From Thomasclavelia sp. (GTDB taxonomy: Bacteria > Bacillota_I > Bacilli_A > Erysipelotrichales > Coprobacillaceae), in NCBI GenBank assembly GCA_028749475.1, contig JAQVWN010000008.1, positions 16,726-80,725 on the forward strand: DNA of 64,000 nucleotides. The letters are read 5' to 3'. Both the position numbers and the translations under genes were made by a program. Positions 35,243 to 44,471 of this stretch are shown piece by piece. Position 1 is the stretch's first letter. Each line of letters begins with the position of its first letter. The notes beneath the pieces were generated by a model. It made no database searches and had not been told where the DNA came from. It saw only the letters and a program-made list of their open reading frames with translations.

Positions 35243-35636
35243 AATAACTACCACTTCCTAAATTAAAGATAATTTGTTTTGTACTTGTGGAACTACAAAG
35301 ATTAATATGATTAGCTTCATTTATATTTCCTTTATCGTTATAATATATTTCTTTAATATCATCAAAATAATAGTCTCCATCAAGGTTTAAAACTTTATTA
35401 ATACTTTTTGATTTAATTGTTAGTGACTTAGTTTTAAATATCAAATCCACCTTTTCATATTTAGTAAGTGATACTGTTCTCGCTTCGTCAATCAGTTGAA
35501 GTACTTCCCCAATAATTACATTATCATATTTACTTTTACTCATTTGAATTGTGGTAAGTGAAAGTATTGAAATGGTTACAATGATAGAAATCACAAATAT
35601 CATTTCTATCATTGTAAAACCTTTCTTATTTGGCAT
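35232..35636 (-). CDS. comGD: ComGD-like pseudopilin
   Basis: A 134-residue pseudopilin: MPNKKGFTMIEMIFVISIIV leader and helix, then a soluble domain with ARTVSLTKYEKVDLIFK and a GSGSYYVK end, a shape seen in ComGD and GspH-like pilins. The ATG at 35636 is chosen over 35648 because it gives the short leader shared by its neighbours; neither has a strong ribosome binding site, so coupling to comGC (11-base overlap) is likely. Confidence 0.78.
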   Translation of the reverse strand: MPNKKGFTMIEMIFVISIIVTISILSLTTIQMSKSKYDNVIIGEVLQLIDEARTVSLTKYEKVDLIFKTKSLTIKSKSINKVLNLDGDYYFDDIKEIYYNDKGNINEANHINLCSSTSTKQIIFNLGSGSYYVK

Positions 35637-35928
35637 AAGCCTGTCCATCAGAAATACTAATTGAAAGACCAGAAGGACAAACAGTTTGTTTCTCCTTTAA
35701 ATAAGGATGTGAACCACTTGTTAAATCAGAAATTGAAGTAGGAAGTTTCCCATTTTCAATCTCATAAAGAGTAATTTGCGAGTTTACCACTTCAACCTGG
35801 GCATCACAACTTTTTTCTTTTACAACAGAGTTCTTTTGAGTTACGTTTGGTATAACCAGAAGTAGAATAACCAAGATAACGCTGATACAAAATATCATTT
35901 CAATTAATGTAAATCCTTTTTTGTTCAT
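35626..35928 (-). CDS. comGC: Major competence pseudopilin ComGC
   Basis: The main subunit of the DNA-uptake pseudopilus. The 100-residue precursor starts MNKKGFTLIEMIFCISVILV, cleaved after Gly5, with a long N-terminal helix. Two cysteines (KSCDAQ near 41 and TVCPSG near 84) fit the family, as does the NGKLPTSISDL region. AGGAGG lies close to the ATG. It follows comGB by 11 bases. A prepilin peptidase (ComC) is not encoded in this window. Confidence 0.9.
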   Translation of the reverse strand: MNKKGFTLIEMIFCISVILVILLLVIPNVTQKNSVVKEKSCDAQVEVVNSQITLYEIENGKLPTSISDLTSGSHPYLKEKQTVCPSGLSISISDGQAYAK

Positions 35929-35939
35929 TAAGTACCTCC

Positions 35940-36941
35940 TTATAAAGATCCAACTACATTCATCATTGGAATAATAATTGATATATAAATAGTTATTACA
36001 AATGTACCAACAAATATATAGATTAAGGGTATTATTATTTTAATTATTTTATTAATTTTCTCTTCAATACTAGATAATGAAAGATCAACATAATCATCTA
36101 TGATTTTAGTTTTCTTATTAGTTTCAAGCATAAAGGTGAAAGTTACTTTAAAGAGTTTTTCAAAATAAGGGAATGAATCAATTATATCTTTTAAATTCTC
36201 ACCTTTTTTTAAATGATTATCTATTTCATAAATAACCATTTTTAAAGAATTATCATCTATGTAGTTAAATAGAATATGCATTATTGAAGTAGCATCATAA
36301 TTATTTCGAAGAAGTTCGTTATAATATAAAGCAAACTTCAAAGAATAATATTTTCTCAAGTATTCATTAATAATGGGGATTTTATTAATTTTATTAATCA
36401 TTTGAAATTCATTATTTGTAATAGCTTTAATTATAAAAATCAAAGTGATAGCTAATGTTACAGACATAACAATAACAAATGAGGGAATTAATTTGAAAGA
36501 GAAAAATATGATACGCGTGAATGTATTCATTTCAATATTGAAATCGTTAAATAAACTAATAACTGTTGGTAATAATCCATAAACAACAAATAATGAAAAG
36601 AATACAAGAAATATAAGTAGAATTATTGGATATGTAAGTTTCTTTATTAATTTCTTTTTGAAACTTTCTATCAGTTTACAAATGTTTAAAGATTCATTTA
36701 TTGCTTTGGATATATTATTATTTAAACGATAAAAATCAAAATATTCTTTAAATCTTTTATTATCTATAGTATTCATTAAAGCTTGATCAAAGCTAATGCC
36801 ATTTGATAACTCTGTTTCTAAATCATTTATAAAATGAGTATTATCTTGAAATTTAGAAATTTCGATAACCTTATCGGTTGGATAACCTTCTTCTAATAAT
36901 GAGGATAAAATACTAAGTATTCGATAATTGTTAGATTTCAA
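35940..36941 (-). CDS. comGB: ComGB, type II secretion F-like membrane protein
   Basis: The inner-membrane platform of the competence pseudopilus. 333 residues with two GspF-type halves and about three hydrophobic helices (around residues 100-120, 150-172 and 310-330). Features include EEGYPTDKVIEISKF near the N-terminus and ETNKKTKIIDDYVDLSLSSIEEK with the final helix. Its start overlaps the comGA end by 11 bases. Divergent but clear by position and topology. Confidence 0.88.
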   Translation of the reverse strand: MKSNNYRILSILSSLLEEGYPTDKVIEISKFQDNTHFINDLETELSNGISFDQALMNTIDNKRFKEYFDFYRLNNNISKAINESLNICKLIESFKKKLIKKLTYPIILLIFLVFFSLFVVYGLLPTVISLFNDFNIEMNTFTRIIFFSFKLIPSFVIVMSVTLAITLIFIIKAITNNEFQMINKINKIPIINEYLRKYYSLKFALYYNELLRNNYDATSIMHILFNYIDDNSLKMVIYEIDNHLKKGENLKDIIDSFPYFEKLFKVTFTFMLETNKKTKIIDDYVDLSLSSIEEKINKIIKIIIPLIYIFVGTFVITIYISIIIPMMNVVGSL

Positions 36942-37890
36942 TTCCTTGCTCCAATAGGACTAATCTATTATCTTCGAAACTTATATATTTAACTTCTTTG
37001 TTGCAAACACTTTGAATAATATTCCTCTTATCATAAAATTCACTTAAGACTACTGGTTTACTTTTAAAATAATGCATCTGTTGACACAAAACACCAACAA
37101 CAACATCTTCAATATCAATATTTTTGACACCAAGGTTTGAAAGTCTTTTTATTGTAGACTTTGCAGTACCAGCGTGTAAAGTGGTTACGACCAAGTGACC
37201 TGTTAAAGCACATGTTATGGCCATTTTTGCTGTTTCTGAGTCCCTTATTTCACCAATCATAATAACATCAGGGTCATGTCTTAAAACTTGTCTAAGAGAA
37301 CTTTTATAATCTATTCCACTATCTTTATTGATTTGAATTTGTAAACAAAAATCTTTTTTCATTTCGATTGGGTCTTCTAAAGTGACTATACTTTTTTGTG
37401 TTAAATAATTTATTTCTTCTAGTAAAGTATATAAAGTTGTAGATTTTCCGGCCCCAGTTGGACCAGATACAATAAACAATCCCCAGTTATAATTAATAAC
37501 TGTCCTTAGAAAGTCTCTTGTTGTTTTAATCATTGTTAGTTCATCAAAGGTCGCATGCTTTTTGTAAGAATTAAGAATTCTAATTACAATACTGTCCATA
37601 TCATAACCTGGAAGACTAGATATTCTTAAATAATAAGTATGATTCTTATATTTGTATTCATAGCTTCCTGTTTGAGGCTTAATTAAGTAATTAATATCAA
37701 TATTAGAAATATATCTAATATAATTAATTAACTTTACTCCTTCTTCGTATGATAGTTGTTGATATTTCGTTAGATTTCCATTAATTCTAAATAAAATTAC
37801 ACATTCATTTTTAACTTGAACATGAATATCAGTAATCTTTTTATCTATTCCAACATCGATAATAGTATTAAATATATCTTCCATCTTCAT
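36931..37890 (-). CDS. comGA: ComGA, pseudopilus assembly ATPase
   Basis: A GspE/PilB-type ATPase that powers pseudopilus assembly. Walker A is VSGPTGAGKSTTLYTLL, the Asp box is TLEDPIEM, Walker B is DPDVIMIGEIRDSETA, and the His box is GHLVVTTLHAGTA. 319 residues, slightly shorter than B. subtilis ComGA (about 356) mainly at the ends. First gene of the seven-gene comG operon; GAGGGG precedes the ATG. I find no convincing ComK box or cin box upstream. Confidence 0.94.
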   Translation of the reverse strand: MKMEDIFNTIIDVGIDKKITDIHVQVKNECVILFRINGNLTKYQQLSYEEGVKLINYIRYISNIDINYLIKPQTGSYEYKYKNHTYYLRISSLPGYDMDSIVIRILNSYKKHATFDELTMIKTTRDFLRTVINYNWGLFIVSGPTGAGKSTTLYTLLEEINYLTQKSIVTLEDPIEMKKDFCLQIQINKDSGIDYKSSLRQVLRHDPDVIMIGEIRDSETAKMAITCALTGHLVVTTLHAGTAKSTIKRLSNLGVKNIDIEDVVVGVLCQQMHYFKSKPVVLSEFYDKRNIIQSVCNKEVKYISFEDNRLVLLEQGIEI

Positions 37891-37938
37891 CCCCTCATAT
37901 ATCTATACTAATAAAACAATCAAATTACTTTTAATAAA

Positions 37939-37966
37939 TTAAAAAAGTCATATATCTATGACTTTA
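37939..37966 (-). terminator. Terminator after MBL hydrolase
   Basis: Stem AAAGTCATA / TATGACTTT, loop TATC, then TTTTTT on the minus strand. The stop codon lies inside the hairpin. Confidence 0.75.
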
Positions 37967-38567
37967 AATAAACATTGTTTTCTTTTTCATAATCTAGAGT
38001 CGTATATTCTCCATGTCCAGGATAGATAGTATAATTAGTTGCTAAATTTTTAATTATATTTAGACTACTTTTCATATCAGTATTACTAGATTTTGGGAAA
38101 TCAGTGCGCCCTATTCCATCTTTAAATAAAGTGTCACCCGAAAACATAATATTTTTATTTAATAGAATGATTGAAGAACCAGGTGTATGTCCTGGTGTAT
38201 GAATAAATTCAAAATCAAAATCACCATAATTATATTTTGATTCATTATTCATTTTAAGATTAATAACTTTTGGAGTAAGATTGAAGCTATTAGACAAATT
38301 TAAACTAGGATTAGTCAAAAATTCATTATCCTTTTCATTTATGTATACTGGGCAATTAAATGTATTATAAATCGAATCCACTGCCCCAATATGGTCAATG
38401 TGGCCATGTGTTAGTAGTATTGCTTTTATGTTTAAATTATTATCTTTAACAAATTTTATTATTTTTTTACCATTATCACCAGGATCAATAACAATTGCAT
38501 AGTCATCTTGGTATATAACATAGCAATTTGTTTGAAATGGTGACACAATAAACCTTTTTATTTCCAT
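37956..38567 (-). CDS. MBL-fold metallo-hydrolase (glyoxalase II-like, YqgX type)
   Basis: A 203-residue metallo-beta-lactamase-fold hydrolase. The metal site shows LTHGHIDHIGAV, THTPGHTPGSSI-like HTPGHTPGS, FSGDTLF and a late YPGHGE. It begins MEIKRFIVSPFQTNCYVI. Size and motifs match YqgX-type hydroxyacylglutathione hydrolase-like proteins, which in B. subtilis also lie just upstream of comGA. The substrate is not known; the organism may lack glutathione. AGGAG precedes the ATG. Confidence 0.9.
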   Translation of the reverse strand: MEIKRFIVSPFQTNCYVIYQDDYAIVIDPGDNGKKIIKFVKDNNLNIKAILLTHGHIDHIGAVDSIYNTFNCPVYINEKDNEFLTNPSLNLSNSFNLTPKVINLKMNNESKYNYGDFDFEFIHTPGHTPGSSIILLNKNIMFSGDTLFKDGIGRTDFPKSSNTDMKSSLNIIKNLATNYTIYPGHGEYTTLDYEKENNVYLKS

Positions 38568-38579
38568 CTTAATCTCCTA

Positions 38580-38610
38580 TAAAAAAATAAGCCATTGGCT
38601 TATTTTTTTT
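38580..38610 (-). terminator. Terminator after rpmG
   Basis: Near-perfect palindrome (AAAAAAATAAGCC, loop ATT, GGCTTATTTTTTT), usable on either strand and overlapping the rpmG stop codon. Confidence 0.75.
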
Positions 38611-38749
38611 CTTTATGAATTGTTTTTTTATTACATTTAGGACAGTATTTACTTACTTCCATTCTTTCAGGGTGATTTCTTTTATTTTTTGTATTAATAT
38701 AGTTTTCTTCACCACATTCAGTACATTTTAATATAATATTATCTCTCAT
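38600..38749 (-). CDS. rpmG: 50S ribosomal protein L33
   Basis: A 49-residue protein found by translating the gap on the minus strand. It reads [18 protein letters not shown] and then [16 protein letters not shown], with the two CxxC pairs of zinc-binding (C+) L33 (residues 9-12 and 36-39). AGAGAGG is seven bases before the ATG. The position between a PBP2 gene and a YqgX-like gene matches rpmGA of B. subtilis. Full length; firm call. Confidence 0.94.
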   Translation of the reverse strand: MRDNIILKCTECGEENYINTKNKRNHPERMEVSKYCPKCNKKTIHKEKK

Positions 38750-38817
38750 GTTTATACCTCTCTTTAAACTTGCTATGTTATATTAGCATAAATATTATTT
38801 AATTACTAGATAAAATA

Positions 38818-40908
38818 TTAATTTAGTCCATATTTTTGAACATATGCATCCATTATTTGATTTGAAATTAACGGAGCACTACTACTTCCAGCACTTCCTT
38901 GAGTTTCACGAACACAAATACAAGCAAATGCCATTGAAGCTTTACTATTTTCATCTTTAGCTATGTACCCTATTTGTAAATGGTTAGGATAGTCAGTGGT
39001 ACTACCAGCATCATATAATTCAGCTGTACCAGTTTTTGCATAGGTAGTATAAGATTTAGTAGACCAATACGAATTACAAGTACCATCGCTTCTAGTAACA
39101 CATGCTCTCATACCTTGTTTAATCTGATTAAAAGCTGTGGTCTGGTCTGAATTATCATCCAATATATCTGTTTTTGCATTATTTAATGTTGTTGATGTTC
39201 CATCAGAATTATTACTTGTTGTCGAAAGCATTAATTGGGGTTTAACTCTTTTACCGCCATTAGCTAACGAACAAGCATATTGAACTAATTGAGCATTAGT
39301 ATATGTATCAAATTGCCCTATACAAGCATCTAAGAAATGTCCAGATTGAGTACTATCACCATGATATCCAAGTTGTTCGTTAGGAATATCAATTCCAGTT
39401 TTAACACCTAACCCTAATTCACCGAAGTCTTTTCTAAGCAATGAGAAATATTTTGCATTAATTTTTAAAGATTCATTAGGAACATAATTTACTCCGGCAA
39501 CTTTCATACCAACCTTAAACATATAAACATTTGATGAATAAGCTAAAGCATCAACTTCGTTGATATTTCCCATCGTTTTCCATGACTTTTTAACTTTAGT
39601 TCCTTTAATTTTAATTGGCTCATCTACTTGATAAGTATTAGGAGTGATTGCGTTGTTTTTAAACCCCATATATAACGTACCACCTTTTGATGTAGATCCA
39701 ATCAAATATGCTGAAAGGTAATTACCAGCTGCATAATCTGTTACTTCGCCAGTTTGTTTATTGATTTGTTTACCAGACATTACTAACACCTGTCCAGTAT
39801 TAGGATCCATCATCATAAAGAACATTTGTTCAAAATATTTATTTGAACTATTCATTTTTTTAAGCTCAGTTTCAATTAAGTTATCTGCAAGGCTTTGTAA
39901 GTCCCAATCAATAGATAACTTTAAATTATTACCTGCTTGTCCTGTATTTTTGTTTACTATAATAGGATATCCATTAGCATCATAATTTAATGAATATGTA
40001 GTCTTTTCACCAGTTAATGTTTGTTCATATTGCTGTTCTAACCCACTAGTACCAACCCTTGAATTGTTATCATAACCTTCAGCAAGCAATGCATCTTTCA
40101 AGGTTGAAGGTATACCTTGTTTCTTAGTAGTAACTTTTCCTAAAACTTGAGTAAAGTTATTGTTGGTATTATAAGTTCTTTGCCAATCGCTAGTAATTTT
40201 TATACCTTTTAATAGATTGGCATTCTCACCTATTAAACTCGCTTCTTCAACAGTTATATTTTCTGCGAGTATTGAAGACCCACTAGTGGTATTTTCCATT
40301 GTATACATAAAATGATAATATTCTAAATCCTCACTAGTCATATATTGGTTAATTAAATCATCGGTAATTCTCTCTAGAATTAATTTATTAATTTGGGCTG
40401 AAGCATTAACATTTCCTTTAACATCATTTCGTTCTTTTTGAGTAACGAGACTATCGGCTACTTTTTGATGGGCCATTATAAAATAGTCTTTCTTATTCCT
40501 AGAAGTTAAATCATCCATATTTAATTTAATGTTTTTACTTAGGAATTTAGCTATAGTTTTAATTTCTCCACTAGTAATAGACTGAGGTGTGAAATAAGTA
40601 ACAGTAATAATATTGTTATTAGCAGCTAATACAGTCCCATTTCGATCAGTAATTTTACCTCTAGGAGCATCTAAAGAATAAGTTGTTGAACCATAAGTAT
40701 CCAAAGCTGTATTTAATACTTCATTTTGAGTAAACTGAATATAGGCAAATCTGGCAACAAGACTTAGAACTAAACAAATTGATATACCAATAAGTATTAT
40801 TATTCTTTTAGTAATTACGTATTGGTTAGAACTGTTTTTATATTCTACTTCTTGTTTATTACCATAGAATTTTATACTAGGAATTTTCTTTTTAAAATTG
40901 ATTTTCAT
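38818..40908 (-). CDS. Penicillin-binding protein 2 (class B transpeptidase)
   Basis: A wall cross-linking enzyme, probably of the elongation complex. An N-terminal basic stretch and one transmembrane helix (IIILIGISICLVLSLVARF) anchor it; then the dimerisation region (DAPRGKITDRNGTVLA) and transpeptidase domain. The active motifs are STSK (nucleophile Ser in LIGSTSKGGT), SSN in AYSSNVYMFKVG and KTG in YAKTGTAEL. I start at ATG 40908, which follows AAGGGG; an ATG six codons upstream has no ribosome binding site. 696 residues. The flanking rpmG and comG genes match the B. subtilis pbpA region. The SxxK context is PGSTFK in most relatives. Confidence 0.93.
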   Translation of the reverse strand: MKINFKKKIPSIKFYGNKQEVEYKNSSNQYVITKRIIILIGISICLVLSLVARFAYIQFTQNEVLNTALDTYGSTTYSLDAPRGKITDRNGTVLAANNNIITVTYFTPQSITSGEIKTIAKFLSKNIKLNMDDLTSRNKKDYFIMAHQKVADSLVTQKERNDVKGNVNASAQINKLILERITDDLINQYMTSEDLEYYHFMYTMENTTSGSSILAENITVEEASLIGENANLLKGIKITSDWQRTYNTNNNFTQVLGKVTTKKQGIPSTLKDALLAEGYDNNSRVGTSGLEQQYEQTLTGEKTTYSLNYDANGYPIIVNKNTGQAGNNLKLSIDWDLQSLADNLIETELKKMNSSNKYFEQMFFMMMDPNTGQVLVMSGKQINKQTGEVTDYAAGNYLSAYLIGSTSKGGTLYMGFKNNAITPNTYQVDEPIKIKGTKVKKSWKTMGNINEVDALAYSSNVYMFKVGMKVAGVNYVPNESLKINAKYFSLLRKDFGELGLGVKTGIDIPNEQLGYHGDSTQSGHFLDACIGQFDTYTNAQLVQYACSLANGGKRVKPQLMLSTTSNNSDGTSTTLNNAKTDILDDNSDQTTAFNQIKQGMRACVTRSDGTCNSYWSTKSYTTYAKTGTAELYDAGSTTDYPNHLQIGYIAKDENSKASMAFACICVRETQGSAGSSSAPLISNQIMDAYVQKYGLN

Positions 40909-40996
40909 TAAACTACCCCTTAACATACAACATTTTACAACAAAGATTATTTTAAGTCTATAAACTCATGCTTTTCACATAATAATTATAATTATT

Positions 40997-41023
40997 AGAA
41001 AACGACTAGTTTTAACTAGTCGT
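40997..41023 (-). terminator. Terminator after lepA
   Basis: Stem ACGACTAGT(T) / (A)ACTAGTCGT followed by TTTTCTAAT on the minus strand; includes the lepA stop codon. Confidence 0.75.
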
Positions 41024-42827
41024 CATCTACAGAAAGAATAGCCATAAAGGCTTCCTGTGGTATTTCTACACTACCAACAGCCTTCATACGTTTTTTACCT
41101 TCTTTTTGTTTTTCTAAAAGTTTTTTCTTTCGGGTAATATCTCCACCGTAACATTTGGCTAAGACATTTTTGCGCATTGCTTTAATAGTTGTCCTTGCAA
41201 TGATTTTTCCTTGCAATGACGCTTGAATGGGAACTTCAAACATCTGCTTTGGAATAATCTCTTTAAGCTTTTCACAAATAATTTTTCCTCTATTATAAGC
41301 AAAATCTTTATGAACAATTGTCGATAAAGCATCAACTGGTTCACCATTTAAAAGTATTTCCATTTTTAATAGTTTTGATTCTCTATACCCAACTAATTCA
41401 TAGTCAAAAGATGCATAACCTTTAGTGTTAGACTTCAATTTATCAAAGAAGTCATAAACAATTTCAGATAAAGGCAAATAATAGATAATACTTTGTCTAG
41501 TTTCGTCGATATATTCAATATTGATATATTCACCACGTTTATTTTGACATAGTTCCATTACTGCGCCTACAAATTCATTAGGAGTCATGATAGATGCTTT
41601 TACATATGGTTCTTCAATATGATGTATTTCTTGTGGTTTAGGCATCATAGCAGGGTTATCAATTTTAATCATGCTTAAATCAGTTAAATAACAATGATAT
41701 ATAACTGAAGGGGCGGTAGCAATTAATTCTAGATTAAACTCCCTTTCTAATCGTTCTTGGACAACATCCATATGTAAAAGTCCAAGGAAACCACATCTAA
41801 AACCAAATCCTAATGCTTGAGAAGTTTCAGGCTCAAAGATAAGTGAAGAATCACTTAATTGCATTTTTTCTAAAGCTTCTCGTAAATCTTTATAACGTGC
41901 ATTATCGACAGGATATAACCCACAATACACCATTGGGGTTAAAGGACGATAACCTGGCAGTTGATCAAAAGACTCGTTTTCTAAAGTAGTGATGGTATCA
42001 CCAACATGAACATCTTTAATTGATTTTATAGAAGCAGCAATCCAGCCTACTTCTCCACAAACCAATTCGTCTTTTTTAACTTCTTTTGGAGTTCTAACTC
42101 CAACTTCTGTAACTTCATAGTCAACATTTGTAGCCATAAAGTGAATATGATCACCAACTTTAATACAACCCTCTTTTATCCTCACAAACACAACTACACC
42201 ACGGTAGGAGTCATAGAACGAATCAAATATCAATGCTTGTGTCGGATTTGTGACACTACCCTGAGGCGCAGGGAATTCCTTCACAATCATTTCTAAAACT
42301 TCTTCGACATTCAATCCTGTTTTAGCGGATATTAAGGGAGCATGGTCGGCCGGTAATCCTATTAAATCTTCAATTTCTTTAATAACACGTTGTGGATCTG
42401 CGCTTGGTAAATCCACTTTATTTATTACTGGTAAAATTTCAAGGTTGTTATCTAAAGCTAAATATACATTAGCTAAAGTTTGAGCTTCCACTCCTTGAGC
42501 TGCATCAACCACTAATACAGCTCCTTCACATGCCGCAAGTGACCTCGATACTTCATATGTAAAGTCAACATGGCCCGGAGTGTCTATCAAATGAAGAGTG
42601 TATAATTGACCATCCTTTGCTTTATATTCAAGTTGAACAGCATTTAATTTGATGGTAATTCCTCTTTCACGCTCTAAATCCATACTATCGAGAACTTGTT
42701 CTTTCATTTCTCTATTTTCAAGGGCACCAGTAATTTGTAAAATTCTATCAGCAAGTGTACTTTTCCCATGATCTATATGAGCAATAATAGAAAAGTTTCT
42801 AATATTGCTTTGATTTAACTTTTTCAT
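41016..42827 (-). CDS. lepA: Elongation factor 4 (LepA)
   Basis: A ribosomal GTPase implicated in back-translocation and 30S biogenesis. G1 [14 protein letters not shown]2 ERERGITI, G3 DTPGHVDF, G4 NKVDLP. The family-specific C-terminal domain begins around [17 protein letters not shown] and ends [17 protein letters not shown]. 603 residues, normal. AGGTGAG precedes the ATG. Downstream of ssb by about 60 bases. Confidence 0.97.
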   Translation of the reverse strand: MKKLNQSNIRNFSIIAHIDHGKSTLADRILQITGALENREMKEQVLDSMDLERERGITIKLNAVQLEYKAKDGQLYTLHLIDTPGHVDFTYEVSRSLAACEGAVLVVDAAQGVEAQTLANVYLALDNNLEILPVINKVDLPSADPQRVIKEIEDLIGLPADHAPLISAKTGLNVEEVLEMIVKEFPAPQGSVTNPTQALIFDSFYDSYRGVVVFVRIKEGCIKVGDHIHFMATNVDYEVTEVGVRTPKEVKKDELVCGEVGWIAASIKSIKDVHVGDTITTLENESFDQLPGYRPLTPMVYCGLYPVDNARYKDLREALEKMQLSDSSLIFEPETSQALGFGFRCGFLGLLHMDVVQERLEREFNLELIATAPSVIYHCYLTDLSMIKIDNPAMMPKPQEIHHIEEPYVKASIMTPNEFVGAVMELCQNKRGEYINIEYIDETRQSIIYYLPLSEIVYDFFDKLKSNTKGYASFDYELVGYRESKLLKMEILLNGEPVDALSTIVHKDFAYNRGKIICEKLKEIIPKQMFEVPIQASLQGKIIARTTIKAMRKNVLAKCYGGDITRKKKLLEKQKEGKKRMKAVGSVEIPQEAFMAILSVDDD

Positions 42828-42888
42828 ACACTCACCTCTTTCGCTGCTTAATTATAGCAAAACTACAACTATGTTACAAACTATAATA

Positions 42889-43215
42889 TTAGCGTAAGTA
42901 ACGATCTAGAAAAGATACTTTCTCACAAACAACTTGATTGGAAGTAACCTTTATACCATCATCGTTTAAATAAGTATAACTGGTAAGTCGTCCTTTTATG
43001 CTTATGATATTGCCGACTTCAGCAACATCAAGTAAATATTCACCAACACCATGCCATAAGACAACAGAAATTTGATCATATTCAAATTCACCATTAACGT
43101 TTTTAAAAGCTTTTTCAACTTCTAGAAGCATTTTATATTCGTAGGGGGCATTTGGGACCAAAATCTTTGTAGGCATCGTTAGTATTTTACCAACTAAAAT
43201 AACCTCATTAATCAT
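42889..43215 (-). CDS. ssb: Single-stranded DNA-binding protein, short form
   Basis: An OB-fold protein of 108 residues: MINEVILVGKILTMP, YDQISVVLWHGVGEYL and GNIISIKGRLTSYTY fit bacterial SSB. It lacks the long disordered linker and acidic DDDIPF tip of housekeeping SSB, so it is probably a second SSB (like SsbB, used in competence) or a shortened form. I start at ATG 43215, eight bases after GGAGG, rather than the in-frame ATG two codons earlier. The 170 bases upstream hold only AT-rich runs and the acpS terminator. Confidence 0.85.
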   Translation of the reverse strand: MINEVILVGKILTMPTKILVPNAPYEYKMLLEVEKAFKNVNGEFEYDQISVVLWHGVGEYLLDVAEVGNIISIKGRLTSYTYLNDDGIKVTSNQVVCEKVSFLDRYLR

Positions 43216-43381
43216 GTTCATTCCTCCAAATAATATTTACATTCGTCCTTAAATGTACTTATATAATACATAAAATAAAATAAAAATGTGTGTTTTTTCT
43301 TATTTTGAAATACACTTTACAATTCTGTTTTTTTTAGGTATATATTAAATTATTTGTCGTTTTTCTTCTTTTTTTTAAAAT

Positions 43382-43404
43382 AAAAAAAGAAGACCTTAGT
43401 CTTC
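43382..43404 (-). terminator. Terminator after acpS
   Basis: Stem GAAGAC / GTCTTC, loop CTTA, then seven T on the minus strand; overlaps the stop codon. Confidence 0.75.
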
Positions 43405-43716
43405 AATTATCACAAATGCAATTGCGTATTCTTTTTCATGAGAGATTGAAATCTTAGCCTTATCATCATTTAAATAAGGTGAACCGTCTTCTTTATTTAA
43501 GATTTCTATTTTTTTAAAATCTATATTACCTTGAAAAGCTTTAATATAGGCCTCTTTACCAGCAAATCGGCCACCTAGAAACTCTTTTTGTTGTTGAAGA
43601 GTCTTTTTTTCAAGGAATATAGATAACTCTTTTTGAGTTAAAATTTTTGCAGCTAAATGTTCAAGATCTTTAAATCTTGTATAATTACAGATATCAACAC
43701 CAATACCTTTAATCAT
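43396..43716 (-). CDS. acpS: Holo-[acyl-carrier-protein] synthase
   Basis: Transfers phosphopantetheine from CoA to acyl carrier protein. The metal-binding motifs are IGVDICNYTRF (Asp8) and GRFAGKEAYIKAF (Glu near residue 56), and the end ISISHEKEYAIAFVII is typical. 106 residues, slightly short but complete. It overlaps the upstream acidic-protein gene by one base. Confidence 0.94.
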   Translation of the reverse strand: MIKGIGVDICNYTRFKDLEHLAAKILTQKELSIFLEKKTLQQQKEFLGGRFAGKEAYIKAFQGNIDFKKIEILNKEDGSPYLNDDKAKISISHEKEYAIAFVIIED

Positions 43717-44456
43717 TAATCTTTAAACTTCTTTTCATACAAATTCATTAATTCATCAAGAGTCATATTATCATCAATTTCATCAATAAGTTCTTTATCT
43801 GTATCATCTTTTTTATTATTGATATCAAGTTTGAATTCGCCAGTTCTTTCTTCAATAATCTTTAATTCATCTTGTTCATCTGAAACAAGTTTTGAAATAT
43901 TTCTAAGATTATCTTCTACTGTCGGAATTTCTTTAGTACTATCAATATCATCATCAACCTTAACATCTTTAATATTTGTTAGTTTAGAACTAGTTTCAAC
44001 TATTTCTTCATTATCAAAATTTCCATAATAAGGACTAATTACAGGAACCAAACTATTTTCATACTTCTTTTTGACTATAGTTTTACGATTTGTTGAATTA
44101 TTCTTATAGGTAGACGTTTTATTATAACCACTAATAGGAGAAATTACTTCACTAAAGCGATAAGCAGGAGCCTTTTTCTCTTCTTTTTCTTCTGGTTTTT
44201 TAGAAATTGGTTTTTTTATTTCTTTAGAGTCTATTTTAGTAAAAGTTGGTTCTTCAATTGAATGTTCAACTTCTTCATCTTGTAAATCTATTTGTTGAGC
44301 ATCGATTTTTTCTTGAACAACTTCAAATTCATCATTATAAAAAGGTGCACTAAACTTTTCTTTACGTCTTTGTTCTAAAACTGGATCAATATTTTCATGA
44401 TATTCTTCATCGTCATCATCATCTTCAAACTTTTTGATTAAATCTTTGATTTTCAT
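43716..44456 (-). CDS. Acidic, largely disordered protein of unknown function
   Basis: A 246-residue protein I cannot place. An N-terminal helix with DDDDDEE is followed by Lys/Glu-rich low-complexity sequence. Two similar short motifs stand out: FSEVISPISGYN (about residue 105) and LVPVISPYYGNF (about residue 138). The tail (MTLDELMNLYEKKF) is predicted helical. Position after thioredoxin-like ytpP and ytpR is where B. subtilis has ytpS (the SftA translocase), and I recall SPIYG-like motifs from N-terminal regions of SftA-type proteins; no motor domain is present here. I start at ATG 44456, seven bases after AGGAG, rather than TTG 44462. Confidence 0.7.
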   Translation of the reverse strand: MKIKDLIKKFEDDDDDEEYHENIDPVLEQRRKEKFSAPFYNDEFEVVQEKIDAQQIDLQDEEVEHSIEEPTFTKIDSKEIKKPISKKPEEKEEKKAPAYRFSEVISPISGYNKTSTYKNNSTNRKTIVKKKYENSLVPVISPYYGNFDNEEIVETSSKLTNIKDVKVDDDIDSTKEIPTVEDNLRNISKLVSDEQDELKIIEERTGEFKLDINNKKDDTDKELIDEIDDNMTLDELMNLYEKKFKD

Positions 44457-44471
44457 ATACAATCTCCTCTC

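Noticed and set aside
34256..37890. Type IV pilus or type II secretion system instead of competence genes
   Set aside because: Seven-gene size and order, small ComGC with its cysteines, and flanking efp and YqgX-like genes match comG; no PilT, PilQ or secretin is present.
38818..40926. Degenerate active site in the penicillin-binding protein because PGSTFK is not found
   Set aside because: The catalytic pattern SxxK is kept as STSK, and SSN and KTG are both present, so the enzyme should be active.
43222..43395. Hidden small gene in the 170-base gap upstream of ssb
   Set aside because: Only AT-rich homopolymer runs and the acpS terminator are visible; no frame with a ribosome binding site.
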